From an uncultured Christensenella sp. (lineage in GTDB: Bacteria > Bacillota > Clostridia > Christensenellales > Borkfalkiaceae): a stretch of DNA of 64,000 nucleotides. Positions within the stretch are counted from its first letter, which is position 1. Every line of letters begins with the position of its first letter. A model generated the notes under the pieces. It did no database searches, had not been told where the DNA came from, and saw only the letters and a program-made list of their open reading frames with translations. This document shows positions 1 to 7,325 of the stretch, in pieces. The translations under genes were made by a program, and so were the position numbers. The stretch spans positions 6,349 to 70,348 of the forward strand of contig CAJTXM010000009.1 of the NCBI GenBank assembly GCA_910583545.1, given 5' to 3'.

Positions 1-1157
1 GCTTTATAAAGATCTTCGTAAGAATACGAAGTTGACATATTTTTCGGACCGGAATGAAGAACGCCGTAATTCCATACTTCCATATCGAAATAGGGTGCGG
101 AAGATTTTCTGTCTTCTTCGAACTCTTCTTCCGTTGTGTAGCCGAGAATGAAATGCGAATATCTGACACCGCCGGAAATCGTTGCGGTAAAATTTGCACC
201 CGCATTTCTTATATAAAGCGGTCCGCCTATAAACGAGCCGACGTAAGCCGTGTAAATTTCTCTTGCCTCGTCGTATTCTGCCGTGTCCTTGGTCACAACC
301 ATAGTATTGAGAAGATGCGGGATACGGGGCATCTGGTTTTTAGCCGTCCATATGTTGTTCGCCTGACCGTTATACAAAGCCTGACCGATATGTATTGTCA
401 AACCCTTCGTCGCTTCCATATCGGCTTTGCTTATTTCGATTTTAATAACTTCGCCGGCAGGAGCGTAAACTCCCGTTACGCTGTAACTGTTGTAACCTCT
501 CGGACGGATAGTAACTTCTTTAACTATACCGGGCTCATCGTCGTCCACCTCTCCGAAGTAGTTTTCAACTCCGCAGACGTGTTTATAAAGCTGTCTGCGC
601 AAGCCCGTATATTTGCTTATAACGGAAACGGGCTCCGCGCGCGTACCGCTGTAAAGATATCCGTCTTCATCCATCCAGGTATAACCGCCTCCGCCTGCAT
701 TCCTTGTCCCCGTTGCAGTAAGATAGCTCGACTCGGCAATAAGCGCGTCTCTTATACTCTCGTTTCCGCTACCTGTTACACCTTTGGGGGTATAACCGAA
801 TTTGGGATATTTGCTCTCCTCGATACTGCCCTCGTTATGTACGCCATCAACGGGTCTGTTCCTTTCGACGGTGCCTGTAACTTTGCCGTAAAAGCCGACC
901 GCGGTCGTCGCCTTATACTCGTTGACGGTATAAGAGTCTTCCGATTCCGAAGGAAGAATCACGGGCGTATCCGAATTTGACGGTTTATCTGTTTCCACGG
1001 GTTCGTAAGCATCACCGCTGATATCGGTTTTATGATCGCCGCCGTCATCCTTATCGCAAGCCGTTGCAAATGCAAGACCCGCCGACATAGCAAACGCCAT
1101 AAAAACCGATAAAACCGCTTTCAGCGATCTTCTGTTTTTTGAAAATTTTCTTTTCAT
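1..1157 (-). CDS. secreted M60-like (gluzincin/enhancin family) peptidase, C-terminus cut by window edge
   Basis: The frame is open from an ATG at 1157 to the window edge, about 385 codons. A clear AGGAG ribosome site lies four bases upstream of the ATG. The protein begins with a basic stretch, a hydrophobic signal segment and a cysteine (ATAC-DKDDGG) near residue 34, so it is probably a lipoprotein with a relaxed lipobox. From about residue 210 it resembles the N-terminal beta-sandwich of peptidase M60: a YAPAGEVIKIEI segment, GLTIHIG, then GGVRYSHFILGYTTEEEF and an APYFDMEV segment. In this family that half precedes the zinc-binding HExxH helix, which here would lie beyond the left edge, so activity cannot be judged. 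M60 enzymes act on glycoproteins such as mucins. The gene has its own promoter and is not in the neighbouring operon. Family call is fairly confident, substrate is not. Confidence 0.75.
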   Translation of the reverse strand, partial: MKRKFSKNRRSLKAVLSVFMAFAMSAGLAFATACDKDDGGDHKTDISGDAYEPVETDKPSNSDTPVILPSESEDSYTVNEYKATTAVGFYGKVTGTVERNRPVDGVHNEGSIEESKYPKFGYTPKGVTGSGNESIRDALIAESSYLTATGTRNAGGGGYTWMDEDGYLYSGTRAEPVSVISKYTGLRRQLYKHVCGVENYFGEVDDDEPGIVKEVTIRPRGYNSYSVTGVYAPAGEVIKIEISKADMEATKGLTIHIGQALYNGQANNIWTAKNQMPRIPHLLNTMVVTKDTAEYDEAREIYTAYVGSFIGGPLYIRNAGANFTATISGGVRYSHFILGYTTEEEFEEDRKSSAPYFDMEVWNYGVLHSGPKNMSTSYSYEDLYK

Positions 1158-1203
1158 TAAAAATTCTCCTTAAACATTTTATACTATTATTTTATACAAC
1201 CGA

Positions 1204-1233
1204 ATTATATCATTGACAGAGTAACGTTGTCAA
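1204..1233 (-). promoter_or_regulatory. sigma-A-type promoter of the M60-like gene
   Basis: On the minus strand TTGACA (1228-1233) and TATAAT (1204-1209) are separated by 18 bases. They lie about 45 bases upstream of the M60-like ATG at 1157. Both hexamers are perfect consensus. Confidence 0.8.
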
Positions 1234-1274
1234 ATCAATTTAATTTACAAAATTCCTGCTCTTATACAAATCAA

Positions 1275-1306
1275 ACGCGCAGTCAACAAACGTGTTGACT
1301 GCGCGT
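1275..1306 (-). terminator. strong hairpin after the small gene at 1328-1480
   Basis: A perfect 14-bp stem (1275-1288 pairs with 1293-1306) closes a 4-base loop. It follows the stop codon at 1328 on the minus strand, so it fits the end of the operon read from 9113-9141. The following T-tract is poor (TTTGATTTG), so it may act weakly or mainly protect the 3' end. Confidence 0.6.
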
Positions 1307-1327
1307 CCTTTTCAAAGGTATAATAAA

Positions 1328-1480
1328 TTATGATTCAAATTCGTAATGACAATTTGAGATTTGTGTAGGAGGCATTGTTTCACCCTTGCCTACCCAAACA
1401 GAATTAACGACGTTGCCTTTGCTGTCGATTACTTTATAAGCGCCAGACTTAGGACAAACATCACCGCAATCCAACTTCAT
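1328..1480 (-). CDS. 50-residue conserved-looking small protein, YjzC-like pattern
   Basis: A short frame encodes 50 residues starting MKLDCGDVCPKSGAYKV. Its ATG at 1480 has an excellent GGAGG site seven bases upstream, which makes it a real gene despite its size. It has an early Cys pair (CGDVC), a G-KGETMPPT segment and a C-terminal CHYEF. The arrangement 'Gly-x-x-x-Pro-x-Ser-Gly-x-Tyr ... Gly-Glu-x-Met-Pro-Pro-Thr' recalls the small YjzC-type proteins of Firmicutes, which have no known function. There is no signal peptide or membrane segment; two or three cysteines could bind metal. It lies 51 bases behind rpiB in the same direction and just before a strong hairpin, so it is likely the last gene of that operon. 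Function unknown. Confidence 0.65.
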   Translation of the reverse strand: MKLDCGDVCPKSGAYKVIDSKGNVVNSVWVGKGETMPPTQISNCHYEFES

Positions 1481-1531
1481 TAATTACCTCCGTAACAGTA
1501 TTTTGCGCCGTCGGCAGGTAAATATTCGCGT

Positions 1532-1981
1532 TTATCGGGAGTATTTTTTTTCTGCAGCGGCAATTTTTTCCACTCTGCGACTGTGCCTTCCGCCCTCGAA
1601 TTCGGTTGAGAGAAATATTTCGACTATTTTTAAAGCATACCCCTCGCCGACAACCTTTTCGCCGAGCGCAAGCATATTCGCATCGTTGTGTCTGCGCGTA
1701 AACTCGGCGCAGTAAGTATCGTGACAGTGGGCGCAGCGTATACCATTTACTTTATTTGCGACTATCGAAACGCCGATACCCGTCGAACAAATCACGATGC
1801 CTTTTTCACATTCTCCGTTAGCTACCGCCTCGGACGCAGGCAGTGCAAAATCGGGATAATCGCAACTTTCTGCGCTGTCCGTGCCGAAGTCGGCAACCTC
1901 ATAGCCGTTGCTTAACAGATAATTTTTAATTGATTTTTTTAAATTGATTCCGCCATGGTCGGAAGCTAATGCTATTTTCAT
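1532..1981 (-). CDS. rpiB: ribose-5-phosphate isomerase B
   Basis: RpiB interconverts ribose 5-phosphate and ribulose 5-phosphate in the cytosolic pentose phosphate pathway. The 149-residue protein has the usual RpiB/LacAB length. It shows ASDHGG at residues 6-11, the catalytic-cysteine segment GIVICSTGIG (C65), an HCHDTYC segment, RRHNDANMLALG (H98), and GGRHSRRV near the C-terminus. I chose the ATG at 1981 because ASDHGG then sits at the normal distance from the N-terminus; an ATG 13 codons upstream lies inside the preceding gene. The start is only four bases after the phosphatase stop, suggesting coupled translation. The order sua5-ywlE-rpiB matches ywlC-ywlE-ywlF of Bacillus. A transketolase in the same pathway is encoded at 55209-57191. 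Confidence 0.95.
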   Translation of the reverse strand: MKIALASDHGGINLKKSIKNYLLSNGYEVADFGTDSAESCDYPDFALPASEAVANGECEKGIVICSTGIGVSIVANKVNGIRCAHCHDTYCAEFTRRHNDANMLALGEKVVGEGYALKIVEIFLSTEFEGGRHSRRVEKIAAAEKKYSR

Positions 1982-1985
1982 AATT

Positions 1986-2435
1986 TTACTCTTCTTCAAA
2001 TTTTTTAATATAGTTTTCAACTATGTAATCGCACGCAGAACTCAGCGCGTCCCTCGTAGCCCTGTAAACCGATACGTCTCTGCCGTATGGGTCGGGAATA
2101 TCGTATCCGCACAGATCTTTTACGCAAGTGACTATGCCGCAATCTTCGAGCATTTGTTTCTGCGACGAAGTCATACATACGACAAGCGTTGCCGATGATA
2201 TCATCTTTTGCGTAAGCTGTTTCGGCGTAAACTTGTCGGATGAAATTCCGAGCTCGGAAAGTACCGCCCGACTGTTTGCGCTCATCGCAGAGCCGACTTC
2301 CGCACGTATTCCGCAGGAAGCAACGCTCCACCACTTGATTTTATTCTTTTTGATTTTGGCTTTTAAAAGTGCTTCCGCCATAGGACTGCGACAGGTATTC
2401 CCCGTGCAGACAAATAGAATTTTTTTCCTTTTCAT
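1986..2435 (-). CDS. ywlE: low-molecular-weight phosphatase, probable protein-arginine phosphatase (YwlE-like)
   Basis: This 149-residue protein has the P-loop of LMW tyrosine phosphatases, CTGNTCRSP (nucleophile C10, R16), and the acid loop DIPDPYGRD toward the C-terminus. In Bacillus subtilis YwlE, the threonine at the fifth position of the CxxxxCR loop sets preference for phospho-arginine. The same threonine (T14) is present here, and the neighbours are the same as in Bacillus. Arginine phosphatase is therefore more likely than tyrosine phosphatase, though this is inference. The substrates would be McsB-phosphorylated proteins; no mcsB is in this window. The start ATG overlaps the stop of the upstream sua5 gene by four bases (ATGA), typical of translational coupling. 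Confidence 0.9.
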   Translation of the reverse strand: MKRKKILFVCTGNTCRSPMAEALLKAKIKKNKIKWWSVASCGIRAEVGSAMSANSRAVLSELGISSDKFTPKQLTQKMISSATLVVCMTSSQKQMLEDCGIVTCVKDLCGYDIPDPYGRDVSVYRATRDALSSACDYIVENYIKKFEEE

Positions 2436-3427
2436 TGACTTTTACACGCCTTTGTAAGTCTGTTCATAACGCCGACCATCACGCCGTCCTGTTTTTCGGG
2501 CGCAATCGCTATTATAAGCTGTGCGACATCTTCCCCTTCTCTGAGCTTGGAATACAGATTTGAAGCAATTTCACTTTCTCCGCTTCCCAAATCGAGAATA
2601 TTTTCAACACCGGTTTTTTCAGCCGTTTCACTGTCGCACATTATATAAACCCTGACGCCCTTTGCGCTCTGTGCAGCATATTCTTCGACTGCTTTTTCCA
2701 TCTCGCCGTAACTGAAAAGCTGAGTTGAGCAATTCGGCGAATAGTGCTTATATTTCATACCCGGAGATCTTGCAGGCGCGCCATCTTTCATATCGCATAC
2801 ACCGCATTTTCCAACTGTGCTCTCAATCTGTTCGCGCGTTATAAGTCCGCTTCTTAGGATTACGGGAATTTCGCCCGTACAGTCCAGAACCGTACTCTCT
2901 ATACCGCCCTCGCTTTTCCCTCCGTCTAAAATCAACTCTATTCTGCCGTTGAGATCAGCATAGACGTGTTCGGCGCTGACGGGACTGACATGCTTTGATA
3001 CGTTTGCCGACGGAGCGCAGACGGGAAGATTTACGAATTTCAAAAATTCTTGCGCGCCATTATGAGAAGGGATACGGATAGCGAGTGTATCGAGTCCGCA
3101 CGAAACCGCCTTTGAAACCTTTCCTTTGCTTTTATAAATCATAGTAAGCGGACCGGGAAGAAATTTTTTTGAAAGCGTTTTCGCGTAATCGGGGATTTCA
3201 TCTACGAGCGCGGAAATATCGTAACCGCTGTGAACGTGCACTATAAGCGGATTGTCCTGCGGTCTGCCCTTTATTTTATAAATTTTTTCAACGGCTTCTC
3301 CGTCAAAGGCGTTAGCGCCCAAGCCGTAAACCGTTTCCGTAGGAAACGCAACCGTTCCGCCGTTTAAGATTATTTCCTTTGCGCGTTTGAGCGATTCGCC
3401 ATTTACGGGTAAAATATCAGTCTTCAT
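2432..3427 (-). CDS. tsaC: L-threonylcarbamoyladenylate synthase, Sua5 type
   Basis: The enzyme makes threonylcarbamoyl-AMP from Thr, bicarbonate and ATP, the first step of t6A synthesis at tRNA position 37. The 331-residue protein has an N-terminal YrdC domain with GGTVAFPTETVYGLG, KGRPQDNPLIVHV and APSANVSKHVSP. A linker with RSPGMKYKHYSP leads to a C-terminal Sua5 domain of about 120 residues, so it is the long Sua5 form. I place the start at the ATG at 3427, which overlaps the end of dnaB by 11 bases; the next ATG upstream (3454) has no ribosome site. It is followed by ywlE and rpiB with overlapping or near-overlapping frames. Confidence 0.93.
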   Translation of the reverse strand: MKTDILPVNGESLKRAKEIILNGGTVAFPTETVYGLGANAFDGEAVEKIYKIKGRPQDNPLIVHVHSGYDISALVDEIPDYAKTLSKKFLPGPLTMIYKSKGKVSKAVSCGLDTLAIRIPSHNGAQEFLKFVNLPVCAPSANVSKHVSPVSAEHVYADLNGRIELILDGGKSEGGIESTVLDCTGEIPVILRSGLITREQIESTVGKCGVCDMKDGAPARSPGMKYKHYSPNCSTQLFSYGEMEKAVEEYAAQSAKGVRVYIMCDSETAEKTGVENILDLGSGESEIASNLYSKLREGEDVAQLIIAIAPEKQDGVMVGVMNRLTKACKSQ

Positions 3428-4865
3428 CGTCTTTGAAAGGAGGCTCCTCGTCATCGTAAGCGCTTACGGGAGGAATATTCTGATAGTCGGTACGTTCGGG
3501 CGGAGCTTCGTAACCTGCTTCGGGATCGGGATTGACGAACTTCGTCAATTCGCCCTTGAAACGAAGCGGAATTCTGTCAAGACCGCCGTTTCTGTGTTTT
3601 GCCACAATGAGATCCGCCATACCTTTTTTAATGTTTTTCTTTAAGATATCCTCTTCGGTGGCGTTGACGTCGGGACGGCTGATGAACATAACAATATCCG
3701 CGTCCTGCTCTATCGCGCCGGACTCTCGCAAATCAGAAAGCTGAGGATCGCCGGCGTTCTGCATACGCCTTAACTGAGAAAGCGCGATTACGGGAACGTT
3801 GAGTTCCTTTGCCATAATTTTAAGCTCTCTGGTTATGGTTGCCACTTCCTGCGTTCTGTTCTGTTCGGCGGTTTCTTTACCGCTTGACATAAGCTGAATA
3901 TAGTCTATCATAACAAGGTCGAGCTGGCCGTTGTTTTTTGATTTTATTCTGCGGCATTTTGAAAGAATTTCCGCAGGAGTAACGCGCGATGAGTCATCAA
4001 TATTGATTCTGCTTTTTTTAAGCGCGTCGCTCGCCTTTATAATTTTGCGCCAGTCGTTGGACGAAAGTTTGCCCGAAAGCGCATCCGCCATACTCACGTT
4101 TGCCGAACTGCACAGAAGTCTTTGAATGAGCTGAACTTCCGGCATTTCCAGCGAGAAAATAGCACATACCGCGTTACAGCTGAGCGCTGCGTGTTCGACA
4201 ATATTCATAGAAAGCGAAGTTTTTCCCATACCGGGACGGGCGGCAATGACTATAAGGTCCGACCTTTGCAGTCCGTTCGTCAGTTTGTCAAGACGCGTAA
4301 AGCCCGTGGATAAACCCCTGAAAGCGTCCTTATCCTTGGAAAGTTTTTCAAACTTTTCGATAACGGCATCGATGCCGGTACCCTCGCGGATATCCTTAAC
4401 AGAGGAAGTATCGTTGACGGAGGAAACGTCGTAAATAAGCGCTTCCGCGTGCTGAATACTTTTGAACTCGCTGTCGCTGTTGCGGGAAAACTCTGCTATT
4501 TCGCCTGCGGCGCGGATAAGACTTCTATTGACGCTGTCACGCCTGACAATATCGAAATAATATTTATAATTCGCCGCAGACGGAGTCATCTGCGCAAGTT
4601 CCGTAACGTAAGAAATTCCGCCGACCTTTTCGAGATTGCCGTCGCTTTCGAGCCTGTCGCACAGCGTAACGATATCGATGGGCTTTCTCTCGGCAAAGAC
4701 CATTTTCATAGCGCTTAGAATAAGTCTGTGCGAAGCCTGATAAAAGTCTTTGTCGGAGAGCTGTTCCAAAACTTCCGAAAGTATTTCGTTGTCGATAAGC
4801 ATAGAGCTTATGAGCGCCTGCTCCGCTTCGAGATTATTCGGCATAGCGTTGCTTCTTTCTGCCAT
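3417..4865 (-). CDS. dnaB: replicative DNA helicase DnaB
   Basis: The 482-residue protein is the hexameric fork helicase (called DnaC in Bacillus). The N-terminal domain (about 10-110) begins NNLEAEQALISSMLID. The RecA-like ATPase core carries Walker A ARPGMGKTS at 209-217, Walker B VMIDYIQLM, the ALSQLRR segment and the arginine-finger region VAKHRNGGLD. The C-terminus is a short acidic tail (DDEEPPFKDDED). It sits six bases after pepF and 11 bases into sua5, inside the minus-strand operon. The DnaD-type protein that could help load it is encoded divergently at 9165. No intein or truncation is visible. Confidence 0.97.
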   Translation of the reverse strand: MAERSNAMPNNLEAEQALISSMLIDNEILSEVLEQLSDKDFYQASHRLILSAMKMVFAERKPIDIVTLCDRLESDGNLEKVGGISYVTELAQMTPSAANYKYYFDIVRRDSVNRSLIRAAGEIAEFSRNSDSEFKSIQHAEALIYDVSSVNDTSSVKDIREGTGIDAVIEKFEKLSKDKDAFRGLSTGFTRLDKLTNGLQRSDLIVIAARPGMGKTSLSMNIVEHAALSCNAVCAIFSLEMPEVQLIQRLLCSSANVSMADALSGKLSSNDWRKIIKASDALKKSRINIDDSSRVTPAEILSKCRRIKSKNNGQLDLVMIDYIQLMSSGKETAEQNRTQEVATITRELKIMAKELNVPVIALSQLRRMQNAGDPQLSDLRESGAIEQDADIVMFISRPDVNATEEDILKKNIKKGMADLIVAKHRNGGLDRIPLRFKGELTKFVNPDPEAGYEAPPERTDYQNIPPVSAYDDEEPPFKDDED

Positions 4866-4871
4866 AGTAAA

Positions 4872-6647
4872 TTAAACCTTCATCAATTGTTCAAATTCTT
4901 TAAGAGTATTTTCAAATTCCTGCATTGCATACCTGAACGGTTTTTCGGTAGACAAATCCACCCCTGCAAGTTTTAAAAGCGACACGGGATCGGTGGAACA
5001 TCCGCCAGATAAAAATCTGAAATAGTTTTTAACGGCAGGTTCGCCTTCGGTCAGTATGCCGTGTGCAATATTGATTGCCGAGATAATGCCCGTTGCATAT
5101 TTGTAAACGTAGAACGCACGGTAGAAATGGGAAATTCTTGCCCACTCGCAGGAGATATTGTAGTCGTGTTCGATAGCGTCGCCGTAATATCTTTTACCGA
5201 TACCTGCGTACAGTTCGCAAAGCCCCTCTTTGGTAAGAGGTTCGCCCCTCTCCGCCATAGCGTGCGCTTCGTACTCGAATTCGGCGAACATAGTCTGTCT
5301 GAAAAGCGTTCCGCGCATCATATCGAGATAGAAATTGAGAAGATACTTCTTCAATTTCTCGTCCTTTGCGTCTTTTAACATATATTTCAAAAGAAGCACT
5401 TCGTTTACGGTACTTGCAACTTCCGCAACAAAAATTTTGTACGAAGCCTTTGCATAGGGCTGAGCGCCGTTTGAAAAATAACTGTGCAGAGAGTGTCCCA
5501 TTTCGTGAGCAACCGTAAATACGTTGTCAAGATTGGGCTGATAATTCAAAAGAACGTAAGGATGCACGTCATAACAGCTGTTGCTGTATGCTCCGCTCCT
5601 CTTACCGTCGGTTTCTTCTACGTCGAGCCATCTTTCGTCGTAGCCTTTCTTTAAAAGAGCCTGATATTCTTTGCCGAGGGGGGCAAGACCTTTTATGACG
5701 TAAACGTAAGCTTCGTCATAGTTCATCTTAAATTCGGTATCGGCAACGAGCGGAGTGTACATATCGTAAAAGTACAGTTTGTCGTAGCCTAAAATCTTTT
5801 TTCTGTCGGCGACGTAGCGGTGCATTTTGGGCAGATTTTCGTCGACCGTCTTTAAAAGATTATCGTATACCGCTCTGTCGACGTCCTCGCTGAAAAGCGC
5901 CATTTCGAGGCAGGAGCCGAATTTATAAGCCTTGCTTAAAAAGACATCCTTTTTAACGTTTCCGCTGTATATCGAGGTAATCGTATTGATAAGCGAATTA
6001 TACGCCGAATAGTATTTTTCGTACGCTTCTTTTCTCTCTTCGCGCTTTCCGCCGTCCATTATAAGACCGTAAACGCCGTGCGAAAGTTTGGTTTTTTTGC
6101 CCTCGAAATCTATTTCGGGAAGGGGAACTTCGAGGTTGTCTATCATACTGAAACTTTCATAAAAATTGTTGAAAATTTCGTTTGACATTCCGATAAGCCT
6201 TTCTTCTTTTTCCGAAAGCGTATGCGCCTTATTTCTGATTATTTTCCGCAAAACGTATTCGTAATCTTCAAAACGCTTGTCCGTAAGCAAAGACTTCAAA
6301 TAATTTTCGTCCTGCTCTGCAAGTTCGGGTTCCACAAAGGAAATCTCGGTAGCGTATTTCGAATACATAGCCATTATTTTCGAATCGTACGCCGAGTATT
6401 TGGAAACAGCCGAATCCTCGTCGTGCTTCATAGAGGCGTAAACGGCTATTCTGTCAAACAGCATACCGAATTTATCGTCTGCCTTAAAAAACTCCAAAAG
6501 CACGCCGCTGTCGGAAAGTTTTCCCGAAAAACGCGAAAAATCAATCATTTTTTCCGCATCCGCATACGCCTTTTCAAAGTCTTCGTCGGTCGGGAACAGA
6601 TCCTCGACTTTCCATTTATATTCTTCTTTTACCTCGTTTCTTTTCAT
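4872..6647 (-). CDS. pepF: oligoendopeptidase F (M3B metallopeptidase)
   Basis: PepF cleaves short peptides, typically 7-17 residues, in the cytosol with one zinc. The 591-residue length is normal. The zinc motif HEMGH is at 381-385, and the downstream third ligand lies in the EVASTVNEVLL segment, as in M3 peptidases. The mostly helical N-terminal half forms the substrate channel in this family. The ATG at 6647 has an AGGAG site eight bases upstream. It follows the signal peptidase gene by 17 bases in the same operon; a role in degrading released signal peptides is possible but is only suggested by this neighbour. Confidence 0.95.
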   Translation of the reverse strand: MKRNEVKEEYKWKVEDLFPTDEDFEKAYADAEKMIDFSRFSGKLSDSGVLLEFFKADDKFGMLFDRIAVYASMKHDEDSAVSKYSAYDSKIMAMYSKYATEISFVEPELAEQDENYLKSLLTDKRFEDYEYVLRKIIRNKAHTLSEKEERLIGMSNEIFNNFYESFSMIDNLEVPLPEIDFEGKKTKLSHGVYGLIMDGGKREERKEAYEKYYSAYNSLINTITSIYSGNVKKDVFLSKAYKFGSCLEMALFSEDVDRAVYDNLLKTVDENLPKMHRYVADRKKILGYDKLYFYDMYTPLVADTEFKMNYDEAYVYVIKGLAPLGKEYQALLKKGYDERWLDVEETDGKRSGAYSNSCYDVHPYVLLNYQPNLDNVFTVAHEMGHSLHSYFSNGAQPYAKASYKIFVAEVASTVNEVLLLKYMLKDAKDEKLKKYLLNFYLDMMRGTLFRQTMFAEFEYEAHAMAERGEPLTKEGLCELYAGIGKRYYGDAIEHDYNISCEWARISHFYRAFYVYKYATGIISAINIAHGILTEGEPAVKNYFRFLSGGCSTDPVSLLKLAGVDLSTEKPFRYAMQEFENTLKEFEQLMKV

Positions 6648-6664
6648 TTATATATGCTCCTAAA

Positions 6665-7321
6665 TTATTTTATCCGAAAAAAACCCGGAAGTTCGAATCT
6701 GAAATAAGTGTACATTGCAGTACAAAAAGATTTATGTTCAAGCGACCACTCCGTCACTACTCCGTCAAGCGTATTCAAAGGGAACGTGCCGAAATTACGG
6801 CTGTCAAGACTCACGTTCCTGTTGTCGCCCAAAAGAAACATATGACCTTCCGGCACGGGATAGCCTATATCGTTATTATGAAAGGTGTTTTTCGGCTCGG
6901 CAGCGTCATTGTTATTTGAGTCGACGTAGTTTTCCTCTACTAAGACAAACTGCTTTTCACCTTTATATTTTATATAGAGTTTACCCCTGTCAAGCTTTAC
7001 GCTGTCACCGCCCAGAGCTATTACGCGCTTAATAAGATATTCGTTCCCGTCCCTGAAATACACGACGACTATGTCGCCCCGTTCCGGCGTTTTATTCTTA
7101 TTGATATAGACGTAATCGCCGCCGATCTCGTCCTCGCTGTCCGCACCGGTCAAGGTCGGGCTCATAGAGCTGTGAACGACGTAGATTCCCGAAAAATTGA
7201 GACTGAATACTATCTCGAACACAACGACGATTGCCACTATTGCAATGGCGACGTTCAAAAATATATTTAATTTTGATTTACCGTTTTTTGAATACAGACT
7301 GTTTCTGATTTCCGTTAACAT
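6665..7321 (-). CDS. lepB: signal peptidase I
   Basis: This enzyme removes signal peptides from exported proteins at the outer face of the membrane. The 218-residue protein has one membrane segment (about 20-43) after a basic N-terminus, giving N-in/C-out topology. S26 motifs follow: catalytic Ser in HSSMSPTL (S52), catalytic Lys in LIKRVIALGGD (K98), and GDNRNVSLDSRNFG near the C-terminus. The size and single anchor match Gram-positive SipS-type enzymes. The start is uncertain: an AAGGGA run directly abuts the ATG at 7321, and the gene begins four bases after the upstream stop, so coupled translation is likely. Likely clients in this window include the M60-like and other exported proteins without a lipobox. 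Confidence 0.95.
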   Translation of the reverse strand: MLTEIRNSLYSKNGKSKLNIFLNVAIAIVAIVVVFEIVFSLNFSGIYVVHSSMSPTLTGADSEDEIGGDYVYINKNKTPERGDIVVVYFRDGNEYLIKRVIALGGDSVKLDRGKLYIKYKGEKQFVLVEENYVDSNNNDAAEPKNTFHNNDIGYPVPEGHMFLLGDNRNVSLDSRNFGTFPLNTLDGVVTEWSLEHKSFCTAMYTYFRFELPGFFRIK

Positions 7322-7325
7322 TCCC

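Noticed and set aside
54..980. Long open frame of 308 codons on the plus strand
   Set aside because: It is the antisense shadow of the M60-like gene, which has signal peptide, promoter, ribosome site and family motifs on the minus strand.
2432..3454. Longer Sua5 start at 3454
   Set aside because: No ribosome site precedes it and the added residues do not match the family; the ATG at 3427 gives the normal N-terminus.
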